From Pararhizobium sp. (lineage in GTDB: Bacteria > Pseudomonadota > Alphaproteobacteria > Rhizobiales > Rhizobiaceae): a stretch of 64,000 nt of DNA. The stretch's first letter is position 1. The number at the start of each line of letters is the position of its first letter. Where the stretch lies: NCBI GenBank assembly GCA_030655075.1, contig JAURWE010000142.1:1-64000 (forward strand), read 5' to 3'. Made by a program: the position numbers and the translations under genes. The notes below the pieces were generated by a model. The model had not been told where the DNA came from. It did not search any database and worked only from the letters and a program-made list of their open reading frames with translations. This document shows positions 28,974 to 37,996 of the stretch, piece after piece.

Positions 28974-29645
28974 CTAGGCCGCTGCCGATTGCGCCTCTTC
29001 CGCAGGCTTGGTGCTGCTTCCATCCAGAACCTTGATACCGCGCATCAACTGCGTCCAGCCCGGTGGCAAAGCCTGCGTGCTGCACAGGGCATCTGTGCGC
29101 TTGAGCGCAGCAGCGACAGGCACCGGCACCATGCGCCGGCCTTCGCCATAACGCAGGACCTGATGGATCAACGCCATGTCTTCGGCCTTCACGGCCGGGC
29201 CAGAACGCGGACGCCGCTCCGCCCAGGCGCCCGCATCATCGCTGATGGCAGCGCGGATCTGGTCGATGGCGAGCACGATCAGTCTATCCGGCACGAAGGC
29301 CGATTCGGCCATCACCCGAATCAGGAGGTCGAATTCGAGCTGCGTGCGGATCACGCCATTGGTGGAAATCATCGCTGTCAGCCATTCGGCGTTCAACGCA
29401 TCCATTGCTCCCTGCGGATAACAATAGCGCACGACGAAATGCTTCATGGCCTCAAGAAAATAGTCCCGCCATTCCTGGCATATGTCGAGAACCGAGGCGT
29501 TGATCGCCAGGAGCGCCGTCGCATCGGCAGAGCTGGTGATTCCGCCGGCAAAAATATCGTCGCGCAGGCTTGCGACATCCGTCTGTGTCAGTCTGGTCTT
29601 TCCGGCGAGAACACATGCCGGATAGGTGAGACGAAACTCGCTCAT
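28974..29645 (-). CDS. conserved hypothetical protein
   Basis: A 223-residue protein without signal peptide or membrane segments; mostly helical in composition (ALLAINASVLDICQEWRDYFLEAMKHF, LEFDLLIRVMAESAF). I do not recognise the family. The ATG at 29645 has an excellent GGAGGAAAAG site. It converges with the alpha/beta hydrolase and stands alone. Confidence 0.7.
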   Translation of the reverse strand: MSEFRLTYPACVLAGKTRLTQTDVASLRDDIFAGGITSSADATALLAINASVLDICQEWRDYFLEAMKHFVVRYCYPQGAMDALNAEWLTAMISTNGVIRTQLEFDLLIRVMAESAFVPDRLIVLAIDQIRAAISDDAGAWAERRPRSGPAVKAEDMALIHQVLRYGEGRRMVPVPVAAALKRTDALCSTQALPPGWTQLMRGIKVLDGSSTKPAEEAQSAAA

Positions 29646-29741
29646 CTTTTCCTCCTGTTTCATCATGAAACCGTGGAGGAGCTTAAGGAACAGCCGTTTA
29701 CCAACCGGCCAGCAAGTAGGGTTAGCGCGGCGTAATCGCGC

Positions 29742-30677
29742 TCAATCCAATTTGAGCGGCTGGACCGATCGCCGTTCGCCCCAGATGATGAACAGGCCCG
29801 ACGAGACGATGATCGCCACGCCGACCCATTTCAGCAGGTCGGGAAAATCACCGAAAACGAAGTAGCCGAGGATGGTTGCCGAGATGATTTCGAAATAATG
29901 GAACGGCGCCAGCAGCGACGCGGGCGCCGCCTGAAACGCCCTCAGCACCAGCAGATGCCCGTAGCCCGACAGTGTGCCGAGAATGATCACCAGAACCCAG
30001 CCGAGCGGCGACACCGGCAGCGACGGGATGAAATCGGCAGAACCAAGACCATCACCAATAAGGATCGCGCCGGTCATGAACAGCGTGCCGCCGATACCGG
30101 CCACGGTCTGCATGGTGAGCGGCGTATCGGCCGTGCCGATCGTCTTGTTCATCAAGAGGTAGGTGGCAAACAAGAGCGCCGTCAGCACCGGCAGCAGCGA
30201 AATCGGCCCGAACAGCGCAAAGCTCGGCCGGATGACGATCATCGCGCCGCCGAAGCCGACGATGATCGCCAGCCAGCGCAACCAGTCGACCTTCTCGCGC
30301 AGGATCAGCGCCGACAGCACGGTGAGGATGAACGGCTCGACAAAATAGATCGCGAACACGTCGGCAAGCGGCATGTATTTCACCGAAATGAAGAAAAGCA
30401 GCGCCGCCGCCGCAAGAATGGCGCCGCGCAACAGATTCATCCATAGCCGCTTAGGCCGCAGCGCCTTGAGCCCGCCCTTGCTCAAGAGCAGAGGCAGGGT
30501 GGAGACCAGCTGGAAGAAGAACCGGTAGAACGTCACCTGCCCCGGCGACATGCCGGCATAAATCGCCATGTATTTGGCGATGGCATCCATGCAGGGAAGG
30601 ATCATCATGGCAAACAGCATGATGCCGAGCCCGTTCATCACGGACAGGGTCGGCGGCTGGGTGGAAGACTGCGTCAT
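29742..30677 (-). CDS. EamA/DMT-family transporter
   Basis: A 311-residue inner-membrane protein with about ten membrane helices arranged as two EamA repeats (first about 15-145, second about 160-295), the layout of drug/metabolite transporters such as S-adenosylmethionine or amino-acid exporters. Substrate cannot be told. The ATG at 30677 is used; a TTG six bases earlier is possible. No neighbour is clearly linked to it. Confidence 0.9.
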   Translation of the reverse strand: MTQSSTQPPTLSVMNGLGIMLFAMMILPCMDAIAKYMAIYAGMSPGQVTFYRFFFQLVSTLPLLLSKGGLKALRPKRLWMNLLRGAILAAAALLFFISVKYMPLADVFAIYFVEPFILTVLSALILREKVDWLRWLAIIVGFGGAMIVIRPSFALFGPISLLPVLTALLFATYLLMNKTIGTADTPLTMQTVAGIGGTLFMTGAILIGDGLGSADFIPSLPVSPLGWVLVIILGTLSGYGHLLVLRAFQAAPASLLAPFHYFEIISATILGYFVFGDFPDLLKWVGVAIIVSSGLFIIWGERRSVQPLKLD

Positions 30678-30925
30678 GGACAAGTGAAATGATTCCGGTT
30701 GCGTCGCGGCAATCTAGCTCAGGGGTAACCGTGAATGCACTAGCCTGCCTGAATGGGTCGAACAATATTCGAAATGTTAGAGGGTGCTTTGATGTCCGGC
30801 CGCAAACTGCGTCACGAATGCGCTTTCTGCGCCGTTTTGTGACGCCGCAAGATAGTCCCGGCCGCTGGCAGCTCTGTAAACTCGGGCCTGGAACCCGTTG
30901 CACACAGCGAAAGGAAAGCCCCGCC

Positions 30926-31324
30926 ATGCCTCACATCGCAGAACGCTTCAGCCGCCGCCTTTTCGACGACAGCACGACCGACACGCTGGGCGGCCGCATC
31001 TGGCGCGCCCGCGATGCCATCGGCCTTTCGCAGGGCGATCTGGCGACCCGCCTCGGCGTCCGTCCCGAGACCGTTGCCGACTGGGAGGGCGACCGCTCCG
31101 AGCCGCGCACCAACCGCCTGTTCATGCTGGCCGGCGTGCTCGGTGTCACCCCCGCCTGGCTGATTGCCGGTCTCGGCGATGCGCCGGACGATGAGATCGC
31201 CCTGACGGCCGAAGACCGGCTGCAGGCCGAACTGGCGCGCATCCGCCACCTGCACCAGATGACCGGCAAGGCGATCGCCGCGCTGGAAAAGGAAGTGACG
31301 CGGGTGCTCGCCCGCAAGCACTGA
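30926..31324 (+). CDS. XRE-family transcriptional regulator
   Basis: A 132-residue protein with an N-terminal helix-turn-helix of the XRE/Cro type (IWRARDAIGLSQGDLATRLGV then VADWEGDRSEPR, about 25-60), followed by GVTPAWLIAGLGD and a helical C-terminal tail with heptad-like pattern. AAGGAAAG precedes the ATG. Targets unknown; the formaldehyde dehydrogenase gene starts 86 bases downstream on the same strand. Confidence 0.85.
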   Translation: MPHIAERFSRRLFDDSTTDTLGGRIWRARDAIGLSQGDLATRLGVRPETVADWEGDRSEPRTNRLFMLAGVLGVTPAWLIAGLGDAPDDEIALTAEDRLQAELARIRHLHQMTGKAIAALEKEVTRVLARKH

Positions 31325-31410
31325 AAATTTATTCGATTCCGACCCTTGAGCCTTGGCGGCGGCTCTGCAATGGTCGCCGCGAAATCAGATTGCCAGGGAG
31401 AGACTGAGAC

Positions 31411-32538
31411 ATGGACGTACGTGCCGCTGTTGCCGTTCAGGCCGGAAAGCCGCTTGAAATCATGACCGTCCAGCTCGACGGCCCGCGTGCCGGCGAAGTG
31501 CTGGTCGAGGTCAAGGCCACGGGCATCTGCCACACCGACGAGTTCACCCTGTCGGGCGCTGATCCGGAAGGTCTGTTCCCGGCGATCCTCGGCCATGAGG
31601 GTGCGGGCATCGTCGTCGATGTCGGCCCGGGCGTCACGTCGCTGAAGAAAGGCGACCACGTCATTCCGCTCTACACGCCGGAATGCCGCGAATGTTATTC
31701 CTGCCTCTCGCGCAAGACCAATCTCTGCACCTCGATCCGCGCCACCCAGGGCCAGGGCCTGATGCCGGATGGCACGAGCCGCTTCTCGATCGGCAAGGAC
31801 AAGATCTTCCACTACATGGGCTGCTCGACCTTCGCCAATTTCACGGTCCTGCCGGAGATTGCGCTGGCCAAGGTCAATCCCGACGCGCCCTTCGACAAGA
31901 TCTGCTACATCGGCTGCGGCGTCACGACCGGCATCGGCGCCGTCATCAACACCGCCAAGGTCGAGATCGGCTCCACCGCCATCGTCTTCGGCCTCGGCGG
32001 CATCGGGCTCAACGTGCTGCAGGGCCTGCGCCTTGCCGGTGCCGACATGATCATCGGCGTCGACATCAACCCCGACCGCAAAGCCTGGGGCGAAAAGTTC
32101 GGCATGACGCATTTCGTCAATCCGAAAGAGGTCGGCGACGACATCGTACCCTATCTCGTCAACCTCACCAAGCGCGGCAACGACCTGATCGGCGGCGCCG
32201 ACTATACGTTCGACTGCACCGGCAACACCAAGGTCATGCGCCAGGCACTCGAATCCTCGCATCGCGGCTGGGGCAAGTCGGTCATCATCGGCGTTGCCGG
32301 CGCCGGCCAGGAAATCTCCACCCGTCCGTTCCAGCTGGTCACCGGCCGCAACTGGATGGGCACCGCTTTCGGCGGCGCCCGCGGCCGCACCGATGTGCCG
32401 AAGATCGTCGACTGGTACATGCAGGGCAAGATCCAGATCGACCCGATGATCACCCACACGATGCCGCTCGAAGACATCAACAAGGGCTTCGACCTCATGC
32501 ACCGTGGCGAAAGCATCCGCGGCGTCGTGGTCTATTAA
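31411..32538 (+). CDS. adhC: S-(hydroxymethyl)glutathione dehydrogenase / class III alcohol dehydrogenase
   Basis: Zinc enzyme that oxidises S-hydroxymethylglutathione, formed from formaldehyde, to S-formylglutathione with NAD+; also reduces S-nitrosoglutathione. 375 residues. Catalytic-zinc Cys and GHEGAG motif (about 60-70), structural-zinc cysteines in CREC-x2-C-x7-C (about 92-106), NAD-binding GLGGIGLNV (about 195-203). The next step, FghA, is encoded three genes downstream. Confidence 0.96.
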   Translation: MDVRAAVAVQAGKPLEIMTVQLDGPRAGEVLVEVKATGICHTDEFTLSGADPEGLFPAILGHEGAGIVVDVGPGVTSLKKGDHVIPLYTPECRECYSCLSRKTNLCTSIRATQGQGLMPDGTSRFSIGKDKIFHYMGCSTFANFTVLPEIALAKVNPDAPFDKICYIGCGVTTGIGAVINTAKVEIGSTAIVFGLGGIGLNVLQGLRLAGADMIIGVDINPDRKAWGEKFGMTHFVNPKEVGDDIVPYLVNLTKRGNDLIGGADYTFDCTGNTKVMRQALESSHRGWGKSVIIGVAGAGQEISTRPFQLVTGRNWMGTAFGGARGRTDVPKIVDWYMQGKIQIDPMITHTMPLEDINKGFDLMHRGESIRGVVVY

Positions 32539-32576
32539 ATCTTTTCACCCCAAAAACTTGAGAAGGAGAGCAGGGC

Positions 32577-32978
32577 ATGCGTCGTTCCATTGCAACACTG
32601 GTTGGTGCCCTGGCACTGGTGCCGTCGCTCGCCTTTGCCGACCCGACCGGCACCTACGACGTGCTGGGCATCAATGCCGGCGACGGCAGCCAGTACACCG
32701 GCACCGTCGTCGTCAAGCGCGACGGCTCGACCTATGACGTGAAATGGACGATCGGCGGCAGCGACATGTTCGGAACCGGTATCGGTTCCCATGCCGAAGG
32801 CGGCCAACTGGTGGCCGGACCGGGCGGATCCAACGACATCTCGCTCTCGGTCGGTTACGCCTCGGGCAAATCCTATGGCATCGCCAACTATTACAAGCAG
32901 CCGAACGGCGCCTGGAAGGGCGTCTGGACATTCGCCGGTTCCGGCAAGGTTGCGGCCGAGACCTGGACCCCGCGCTGA
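32577..32978 (+). CDS. small exported protein of unknown function
   Basis: A 133-residue protein with a clear signal peptide (MRRSIATLVGALALVPSLAFA, cut before DPTG). The mature 110 residues are Gly-rich with alternating beta-strand pattern (GTYDVLGIN, YDVKWTIGG, WKGVWTFAG), suggesting a small lipocalin-like or beta-barrel fold. No family named. It sits 38 bases after adhC and 1 base before the DUF188 gene, so it is read with the formaldehyde genes. Confidence 0.75.
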   Translation: MRRSIATLVGALALVPSLAFADPTGTYDVLGINAGDGSQYTGTVVVKRDGSTYDVKWTIGGSDMFGTGIGSHAEGGQLVAGPGGSNDISLSVGYASGKSYGIANYYKQPNGAWKGVWTFAGSGKVAAETWTPR

Positions 32979-32979
32979 T

Positions 32980-33429
32980 ATGAGCGGGATCATCTACGTC
33001 GATGCGGATGCCTGCCCGGTCAAGCCCGAGGTCCTCCGCGTCGCCGAACGCCATGCCTTGAAAGTCATCTTCGTCGCCAATTCCGGCCTGCGGCCATCGC
33101 GTGATCCGATGGTTGAGAACGTCATCGTCTCGGCAGACTTCGATGCCGCCGACGACTGGATCGCCGAACGCGCAGGCCCAGGCGATATCGTCATCACCGC
33201 GGATGTGCCCCTGGCCGGCCGCTGTGTCGGCGCCGGCGCCTTCGTTACCGGCCCCACCGGCCGGGTTTTCGACACCGCCAATATCGGCATGGCCGCCGCC
33301 ATGCGCGATCTTGGCCAGCATCTGCGTGAAACCGGCGAGAGCAAGGGCTACAACGCCGCCTTCTCGCCCCGCGACCGCTCCGCCTTCCTCGAGACGCTGG
33401 ACAGGCTCTGCCGGCGCTCGAAAGCCTGA
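32980..33429 (+). CDS. YaiI/YqxD family protein (DUF188)
   Basis: A 149-residue DUF188 protein with a PIN-like fold; conserved IYVDADACPVK start, VSADFDAADDWI near 48-60, ITADVPLAGRC and ALFVTGPTGR-like segment. A nuclease role is suspected for the family but unproven. It starts one base after the preceding stop and 18 bases before fghA. Confidence 0.92.
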   Translation: MSGIIYVDADACPVKPEVLRVAERHALKVIFVANSGLRPSRDPMVENVIVSADFDAADDWIAERAGPGDIVITADVPLAGRCVGAGAFVTGPTGRVFDTANIGMAAAMRDLGQHLRETGESKGYNAAFSPRDRSAFLETLDRLCRRSKA

Positions 33430-33446
33430 TTTTTGGAGAGACTGAC

Positions 33447-34280
33447 ATGAACGTACTTTCGCAAGCGACCGCCTTTGGCGGCATGCAGGGCGTCTTTTCC
33501 CACCCGTCCGAGGCCTGCAACTGCGACATGACCTTCGCCGTCTTCGTACCGCCACAGGCGATCAAGGAGCCCCGCCCCGTTCTCTGGTACCTGTCCGGCC
33601 TCACCTGCACCCATGCCAATGTCATGGACAAGGGTGAATACCGCCGCATGGCCGCAGAACTCGGCTTGATCATCGTCTGCCCAGATACCAGCCCGCGCGG
33701 CAATGAGGTACCGGACGAACTGACAAACTGGCAGATGGGCAAGGGCGCCGGCTTCTACCTCGATGCGACGCAGGAGCCCTGGGCCGAAAACTTCCAGATG
33801 TACACCTACGTCACCGAGGAACTGCCCGCCTTCGTCGCACAGCATTTCCGCGTCGACATGAGCAGACAGGGGATTTTCGGCCACTCGATGGGCGGCCACG
33901 GCGCCATGACGATCGCGCTCAAGCATCCAGATCGCTTCAAGAGCTGCTCGGCCTTCGCGCCGATCGTCAATCCGTCGACGGCGGAATGGTCCGTCGGAGC
34001 ATTCGAGAAATATCTCGGCGCCGGCAAGGCGGCCTGGCGCCAGTATGATGCCTGCTCGCTGGTCGAGGACGGCGCCCGGTTTCCGGAATTCCTGATCGAT
34101 CAAGGCAAGGCCGACGCCTATCTCGAAAAGGGCCTCGCACCCTGGCTATTCGAAGCGGCGATCAAGGATACGGACATTGCCCTCACCCTGCGGATGCACG
34201 AGCGCTACGACCATTCCTACAATTTCATCTCGACCTTCATGGACGATCACCTCGCCTGGCACGCCGAGCGGCTGGTCTGA
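33447..34280 (+). CDS. fghA: S-formylglutathione hydrolase
   Basis: Hydrolyses S-formylglutathione to formate and glutathione, completing glutathione-dependent formaldehyde oxidation begun by AdhC. 277 residues of the esterase D family. Nucleophile Ser in GHSMGGHG near residue 147, Asp and His toward the C-terminus (RMHERYDHSYNFIS). GGAGAG precedes the ATG. The co-directional adhC-fghA arrangement makes the function firm. Confidence 0.96.
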   Translation: MNVLSQATAFGGMQGVFSHPSEACNCDMTFAVFVPPQAIKEPRPVLWYLSGLTCTHANVMDKGEYRRMAAELGLIIVCPDTSPRGNEVPDELTNWQMGKGAGFYLDATQEPWAENFQMYTYVTEELPAFVAQHFRVDMSRQGIFGHSMGGHGAMTIALKHPDRFKSCSAFAPIVNPSTAEWSVGAFEKYLGAGKAAWRQYDACSLVEDGARFPEFLIDQGKADAYLEKGLAPWLFEAAIKDTDIALTLRMHERYDHSYNFISTFMDDHLAWHAERLV

Positions 34281-34283
34281 TCA

Positions 34284-34949
34284 ATGGTAATGAGCGGAAA
34301 AACCACGCTGCACCACAAGCCGTTTTATTTTGCGGCCGTCAGCGGCGTCGCGGCCTTGCTGGCAAGCCTTTGGATCGTTCCGCCGCTCGCCATCGAGATC
34401 GCCGCCATCACCTTCTTCGTGCTTTATCTGGCGCTGACCGGCCTCAAGATCCGGCACCTTACAGCGCACGATTTAAAGCACCGGGCCACCGACACGGACG
34501 AGCCGGTGGCGATCATCTTCGCCGTGACGCTTGGCACCGTTGTTCTCTCGATCGCCTCGCTCTTCGTTCTTGTCAACAGCAGCACGCCGGTCTCCGGCCT
34601 GCAGATCGCCCTGTCGCTTGGCTCGGTCGCACTCGGCTGGCTGACGGTCCATACGATGGCCGCGCTCCACTATGCCCACGTCTACTGGCTGGCGCGCGGC
34701 CGCCGCGAAACGTCGCCGGACGCAGGCGACAAACCGGCCGGCCTCGATTTTCCATCGACACCCGACCCCGGCGTCTTCGACTTCCTGTATTTTTCCTTCG
34801 TCATCGGCATGACCGCCCAAACCTCTGACGTGGCCATCACCACGACCACGATGCGCAAGCTCAACCTCGCCCACGCCATCGTCTCGTATTTCTTCAACAC
34901 CGTTCTCGTCGCCGCCGTCGTCAACATCGCCGTCTCATTGCCGGGGTGA
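34284..34949 (+). CDS. DUF1345 membrane protein
   Basis: A 221-residue inner-membrane protein of the DUF1345 family with about five membrane segments (from FYFAAVSGVAALLASLW to the last TVLVAAVVNIAVSL). The conserved SDVAITTTTMRKLNLAHAIVSY segment near 183-204 is the family mark. Function unknown. Start at 34284 or the ATG six bases later. Three bases after fghA. Confidence 0.85.
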   Translation: MVMSGKTTLHHKPFYFAAVSGVAALLASLWIVPPLAIEIAAITFFVLYLALTGLKIRHLTAHDLKHRATDTDEPVAIIFAVTLGTVVLSIASLFVLVNSSTPVSGLQIALSLGSVALGWLTVHTMAALHYAHVYWLARGRRETSPDAGDKPAGLDFPSTPDPGVFDFLYFSFVIGMTAQTSDVAITTTTMRKLNLAHAIVSYFFNTVLVAAVVNIAVSLPG

Positions 34950-35007
34950 AGTGATAAATAAATGAGCATCTGCCTTGATTTTTTGCCGATTTGTGGCATT
35001 TTCCCGG

Positions 35008-35058
35008 CTGCAGACGGCTGCAGGCATCGATGCCTTATGAACGCGGGGACGGCCTCGC
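35008..35058 (+). promoter_or_regulatory. guanidine-II riboswitch (mini-ykkC)
   Basis: Two hairpins with the invariant ACGR loops of the guanidine-II family: CTGCAG-ACGG-CTGCAG (35008-35023) and GCGGGG-ACGG-CCTCGC (35043-35058), 19 bases apart. Just downstream CTCC (35058-35061) can pair with the ribosome site GGAG (35067-35070); forming the second hairpin on guanidinium binding takes C58 and would free the site. It controls the SMR exporter that starts at 35077. Confidence 0.88.
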
Positions 35059-35076
35059 TCCTTTGTGGAGAGTGAG

Positions 35077-35391
35077 ATGGCCTGGATCATCCTCGTACTG
35101 GCAGGACTTTTTGAAATCGGCTGGACCATCGGTCTGAAATACACCGACGGCTTTTCCAAGCCGCTGCCGACCGTATTGACCCTGATTGCAATCACCATCA
35201 GCCTCGGCCTTCTCGGCCTTGCCGTCAAAACCCTGCCGATCGGCACTGCCTATGCGGTCTGGACCGGCATCGGCACGGTGGGAACGGTGATTCTGGGGAT
35301 CGTGCTGTTCGCCGAACCGGCAACCGCCGTCCGGCTCGGCTGCATCGGCCTGATCGTCGGCGGCATCGTCGGCCTCAAGCTGACCGCCTAA
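35077..35391 (+). CDS. gdx: SMR-family guanidinium exporter (SugE/Gdx)
   Basis: A 104-residue four-helix small multidrug resistance protein. Membrane-embedded Glu in LAGLFEIGWTIGLKY (near residue 13), the Gdx-type GWTIGLK variation, and the AVWTGIGTVGTVILGI segment of SugE proteins. The ATG at 35077 has GGAGAG. The guanidine-II riboswitch in the leader indicates export of guanidinium in exchange for protons, as shown for SugE/Gdx proteins. SugE is an older name. Confidence 0.92.
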   Translation: MAWIILVLAGLFEIGWTIGLKYTDGFSKPLPTVLTLIAITISLGLLGLAVKTLPIGTAYAVWTGIGTVGTVILGIVLFAEPATAVRLGCIGLIVGGIVGLKLTA

Positions 35392-35491
35392 AGCACGTTG
35401 CGTGAAAACGGATTCACGCAATGCGCTTTAGATCTTTGTTTTTATGCATGTCTTTAGCCCAAAACCGCGCACACTTTTGGGAGACATGCAT
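35389..35491. repeat. RIME-like element: two large palindromes
   Basis: First palindrome 35389-35430: 18-bp arms starting TAAAGC and ending GCTTTA with two mismatches, loop AACGGA; it includes the stop codon of gdx. Second palindrome 35444-35491: outer arms ATGCATGTC/GACATGCAT, inner arms CCCAAAA/TTTTGGG. About 100 bases with two large palindromes is the description of Rhizobium-specific intergenic mosaic elements. It can also work as a terminator for gdx and for the converging ATP12 gene. Confidence 0.65.
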
Positions 35492-35506
35492 TACGACCGG
35501 ATCTCG

Positions 35507-36295
35507 TCAGGCAGCGTTGAGCGCGGTGAAGGTGGCGGCCGCCGCCTTCATCTCGTCCCAGCGTTTTGCCCGCCGCGCCTCGGCCTCGTCGTCCGTGCCC
35601 CACAGATCGATCTGCCAGTCCTCGTCGAGGTGGGCAAGCGACCAGACCTCGGCTGCATCGATCTCGCCTTCGGCAAAAGCAACGGCGAGAATGGCCGAGC
35701 CGGTCAGCGTCGTGATCGTGTGCAGGCAGGCAAGTGCGATCGGGCTGTCGAACTTCTTCAGCGTCACGGCGAAAGCCGCCACCGCCTCGCGTGGCTGCTC
35801 GCGGTGCATCACGCCCTCGATCAGGATGAAGCGGGCGCCAAGACTGCTCGCGGCAAAGGAGATCACCGGATCCCAGAGATCGGCCTGACGTGCCACCAGC
35901 TCTTCCGGGCTTGCGGCCCGGTAGCACAGAAGATCAGTGCCCGAAAACCGTAGGATATCTTCAAACACTGCCTGCGGATCGGTGGCGACGCCGTCGATGG
36001 CCGTATTGACCAGCCGTGTTACCGGCATCAGCGCCGGATTGATCACATCCACTTGCGCGGCCCATTCGGCACGCAGCAGTTCGGCCAGCGCCGTCGTCGG
36101 CACCGCCAGCGCATGTTTGGCCGGCGTGCGCACCGGGCGGCCATCAAGCAACACCTGGTGGCCATCGGCGCCCTGGCCGATGCTGACCTCCTTGTAGAAG
36201 CGCTTCGGCAGCGGCTTCAGCATTTGCAGCTGCGCACGCCGGACCGGGTCCGGGTCGCTCAAGGCATGGTTCAGGTCGTCGCGAATGTCAGGCAT
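35507..36295 (-). CDS. ATP12-family F1-ATPase assembly chaperone
   Basis: A 262-residue member of the ATP12 family, which in mitochondria helps the F1 alpha subunit assemble; the bacterial role is assumed similar. Visible: PLPKRFYKEVSI and LLDGRPVRTPAKHALAVPT in the N-terminal part, and a helical C-terminal part with LDEDWQIDLWG. The ATG at 36295 follows GGAGA; the coding end of the upstream phosphatase overlaps it by eight bases. Confidence 0.92.
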   Translation of the reverse strand: MPDIRDDLNHALSDPDPVRRAQLQMLKPLPKRFYKEVSIGQGADGHQVLLDGRPVRTPAKHALAVPTTALAELLRAEWAAQVDVINPALMPVTRLVNTAIDGVATDPQAVFEDILRFSGTDLLCYRAASPEELVARQADLWDPVISFAASSLGARFILIEGVMHREQPREAVAAFAVTLKKFDSPIALACLHTITTLTGSAILAVAFAEGEIDAAEVWSLAHLDEDWQIDLWGTDDEAEARRAKRWDEMKAAAATFTALNAA

Positions 36296-36953
36296 GGTTC
36301 GTCTCCAGCCAGGTGATGATATCTTGAGGCGTGCGGGCAATGTAATGTGCACCGGCATCGACAAGGTCCGGCACGGAGGCGTAGCCCCAGGCAACGCCAA
36401 TGGCCTTTGCTCCGGCCGCCCGGGCCATCTGCATGTCGAAAATGGCATCGCCGACCACGACCGTCCTGGCCACATCGATGCCAGCCTCGTCGCAGCATTC
36501 CGTCACCATGGCCGGATGCGGCTTCGACGGGCAGTCGTCTGCGGTTCGCGACACGGCAAATGTCGTCTCGAAACCGTGCGTCTCGCGGATGAGATCGAGA
36601 CCCCGGCGCGATTTGCCGGTAACGGCGCCCAGCACCAGATCGTCGCGGCCAGAAAGCGTCGCGATCATCGGCCCGATACCGGGAAACATCGGCTCCTGCA
36701 GGCCGGGCTCGCCGCGCACCTGATGGAAGATCGTCTTGTAATGGGTGGTCATCGCCAGCGCCTTGTCGTCGACATGCGGATTGCCCATCATCCGGGCAAT
36801 GGCGATGTCGAGCGTCAGGCCAATGATGCTTTTGGTTTTCTCGACCGGCGGCCGCTCGAGCCCGAAATCAACGAAGGTGCGGGCCATGACTTCGTGAATG
36901 AGGCCGATGCTGTCGACCAGCGTGCCGTCACAATCGAACAGAACAAGTCTCAT
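36288..36953 (-). CDS. HAD-family hydrolase (phosphoglycolate phosphatase-like)
   Basis: A 221-residue HAD-IA phosphatase: motif I LFDCDGTLVDS (residues 5-15), motif II Thr in AVTGKS (near 112), Lys in SKPHPAM (near 145), motif IV GDAIFDMQMA (near 172). A substrate such as phosphoglycolate is only a guess. The ATG overlaps the stop of the RluC-type gene (TGATG), so the three genes rluC, HAD and ATP12 form a coupled operon. Confidence 0.9.
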   Translation of the reverse strand: MRLVLFDCDGTLVDSIGLIHEVMARTFVDFGLERPPVEKTKSIIGLTLDIAIARMMGNPHVDDKALAMTTHYKTIFHQVRGEPGLQEPMFPGIGPMIATLSGRDDLVLGAVTGKSRRGLDLIRETHGFETTFAVSRTADDCPSKPHPAMVTECCDEAGIDVARTVVVGDAIFDMQMARAAGAKAIGVAWGYASVPDLVDAGAHYIARTPQDIITWLETNHA

Positions 36954-37948
36954 CAGTAATTGCTTTCCTCGGCATTCGCCAGATCGAAGCCGATCAGGTT
37001 CCAGCTCTGCATCATATGCTGCGGCATCGGCGCGGTCACCTTCAGGCGGCCGCCATCCGGATGCGGAATGTCGATGTGGCGGGCATGGAGATGCAGCTTG
37101 TTCTGCACGCCGCCCGGGAAGGCCCAGTTGTGCTCGGCGGCAAAATATTTCGGGTCGCCGATGATCGGATGCTCGATATAGGCGGCATGAACGCGCAGCT
37201 GGTGTGTGCGGCCCGTATAGGGCTCCATCTCCAGCCAGCAGAAATTCTGTCCGGCCTGCTCGACGATCCGGTAATAGGAAATCGCGTGATCGGCGCCGTC
37301 CTCGCCATGTTTGGCGATGCGCATGCGGTCGCCATCCGGCGTCTGTTCCTTCACCAGCCAGGTCGAGATTTTGTCTTCGCGCTTCTTCGGCACACCCTTG
37401 ACCAGCGCCCAGTAGGTCTTCTTGGTGTCGCGCTCGCGGAATGCCGCAGTCAGCTTCTGCGCCGCACCGCGGGTGCGGGCAATCACCAGAACGCCTGACG
37501 TATCGCGGTCGAGACGGTGCACCAGCCGCGGCTTCTCGCCCTTCGGGCTCGTCCAGGCTTCGAGCATTTGGTCGATATGGCGGTTGATGCCGGAACCGCC
37601 CTGCACGGCGATACCCGGCGGCTTGTTGAGCACGATTACCTTGGCATCCTCATGGATCAGCATGCGCGACAGCAGTTCGGCATCCGGCGAATGTTTGAGG
37701 TCGCGGCCGGCGATCGGGCCGGACTTGAGGATCTTGGAATCGGCTTCCATCGGCGGCACACGCACCATCTGGCCCGGCTGCACACGCGCATCGGTCTTTA
37801 CCCGGCCACCATCGACGCGAACCTGGCCGGAGCGCAGGAACTTCTGCAGCTGACCGAAGCCGAGGCCTGGATAATGGATCTTGAACCAGCGGTCGAGACG
37901 CATGCCCGCTTCGTCGCCCTCGACCTGTCTGTGTTCGATACCTGCCAT
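36953..37948 (-). CDS. rluC: RluA-family 23S rRNA pseudouridine synthase (RluC-like)
   Basis: Isomerises uridines in 23S rRNA. 331 residues from the ATG at 37948. N-terminal S4 RNA-binding domain (about 15-75, GFGQLQKFLRSGQVRVDG), then the catalytic domain with RLDRDTSGVLVIAR near residue 150 (Asp catalytic). The open frame continues upstream into the MITE-like element, but those codons are not part of the protein. RluC versus RluD cannot be settled without comparison; the S4 start and length favour RluC. Confidence 0.9.
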   Translation of the reverse strand: MAGIEHRQVEGDEAGMRLDRWFKIHYPGLGFGQLQKFLRSGQVRVDGGRVKTDARVQPGQMVRVPPMEADSKILKSGPIAGRDLKHSPDAELLSRMLIHEDAKVIVLNKPPGIAVQGGSGINRHIDQMLEAWTSPKGEKPRLVHRLDRDTSGVLVIARTRGAAQKLTAAFRERDTKKTYWALVKGVPKKREDKISTWLVKEQTPDGDRMRIAKHGEDGADHAISYYRIVEQAGQNFCWLEMEPYTGRTHQLRVHAAYIEHPIIGDPKYFAAEHNWAFPGGVQNKLHLHARHIDIPHPDGGRLKVTAPMPQHMMQSWNLIGFDLANAEESNY

Positions 37949-37996
37949 AATGTCCGTCTTTCCTGAGGCCGCGCCCCTATCTTTGCAAGGCAGGCT

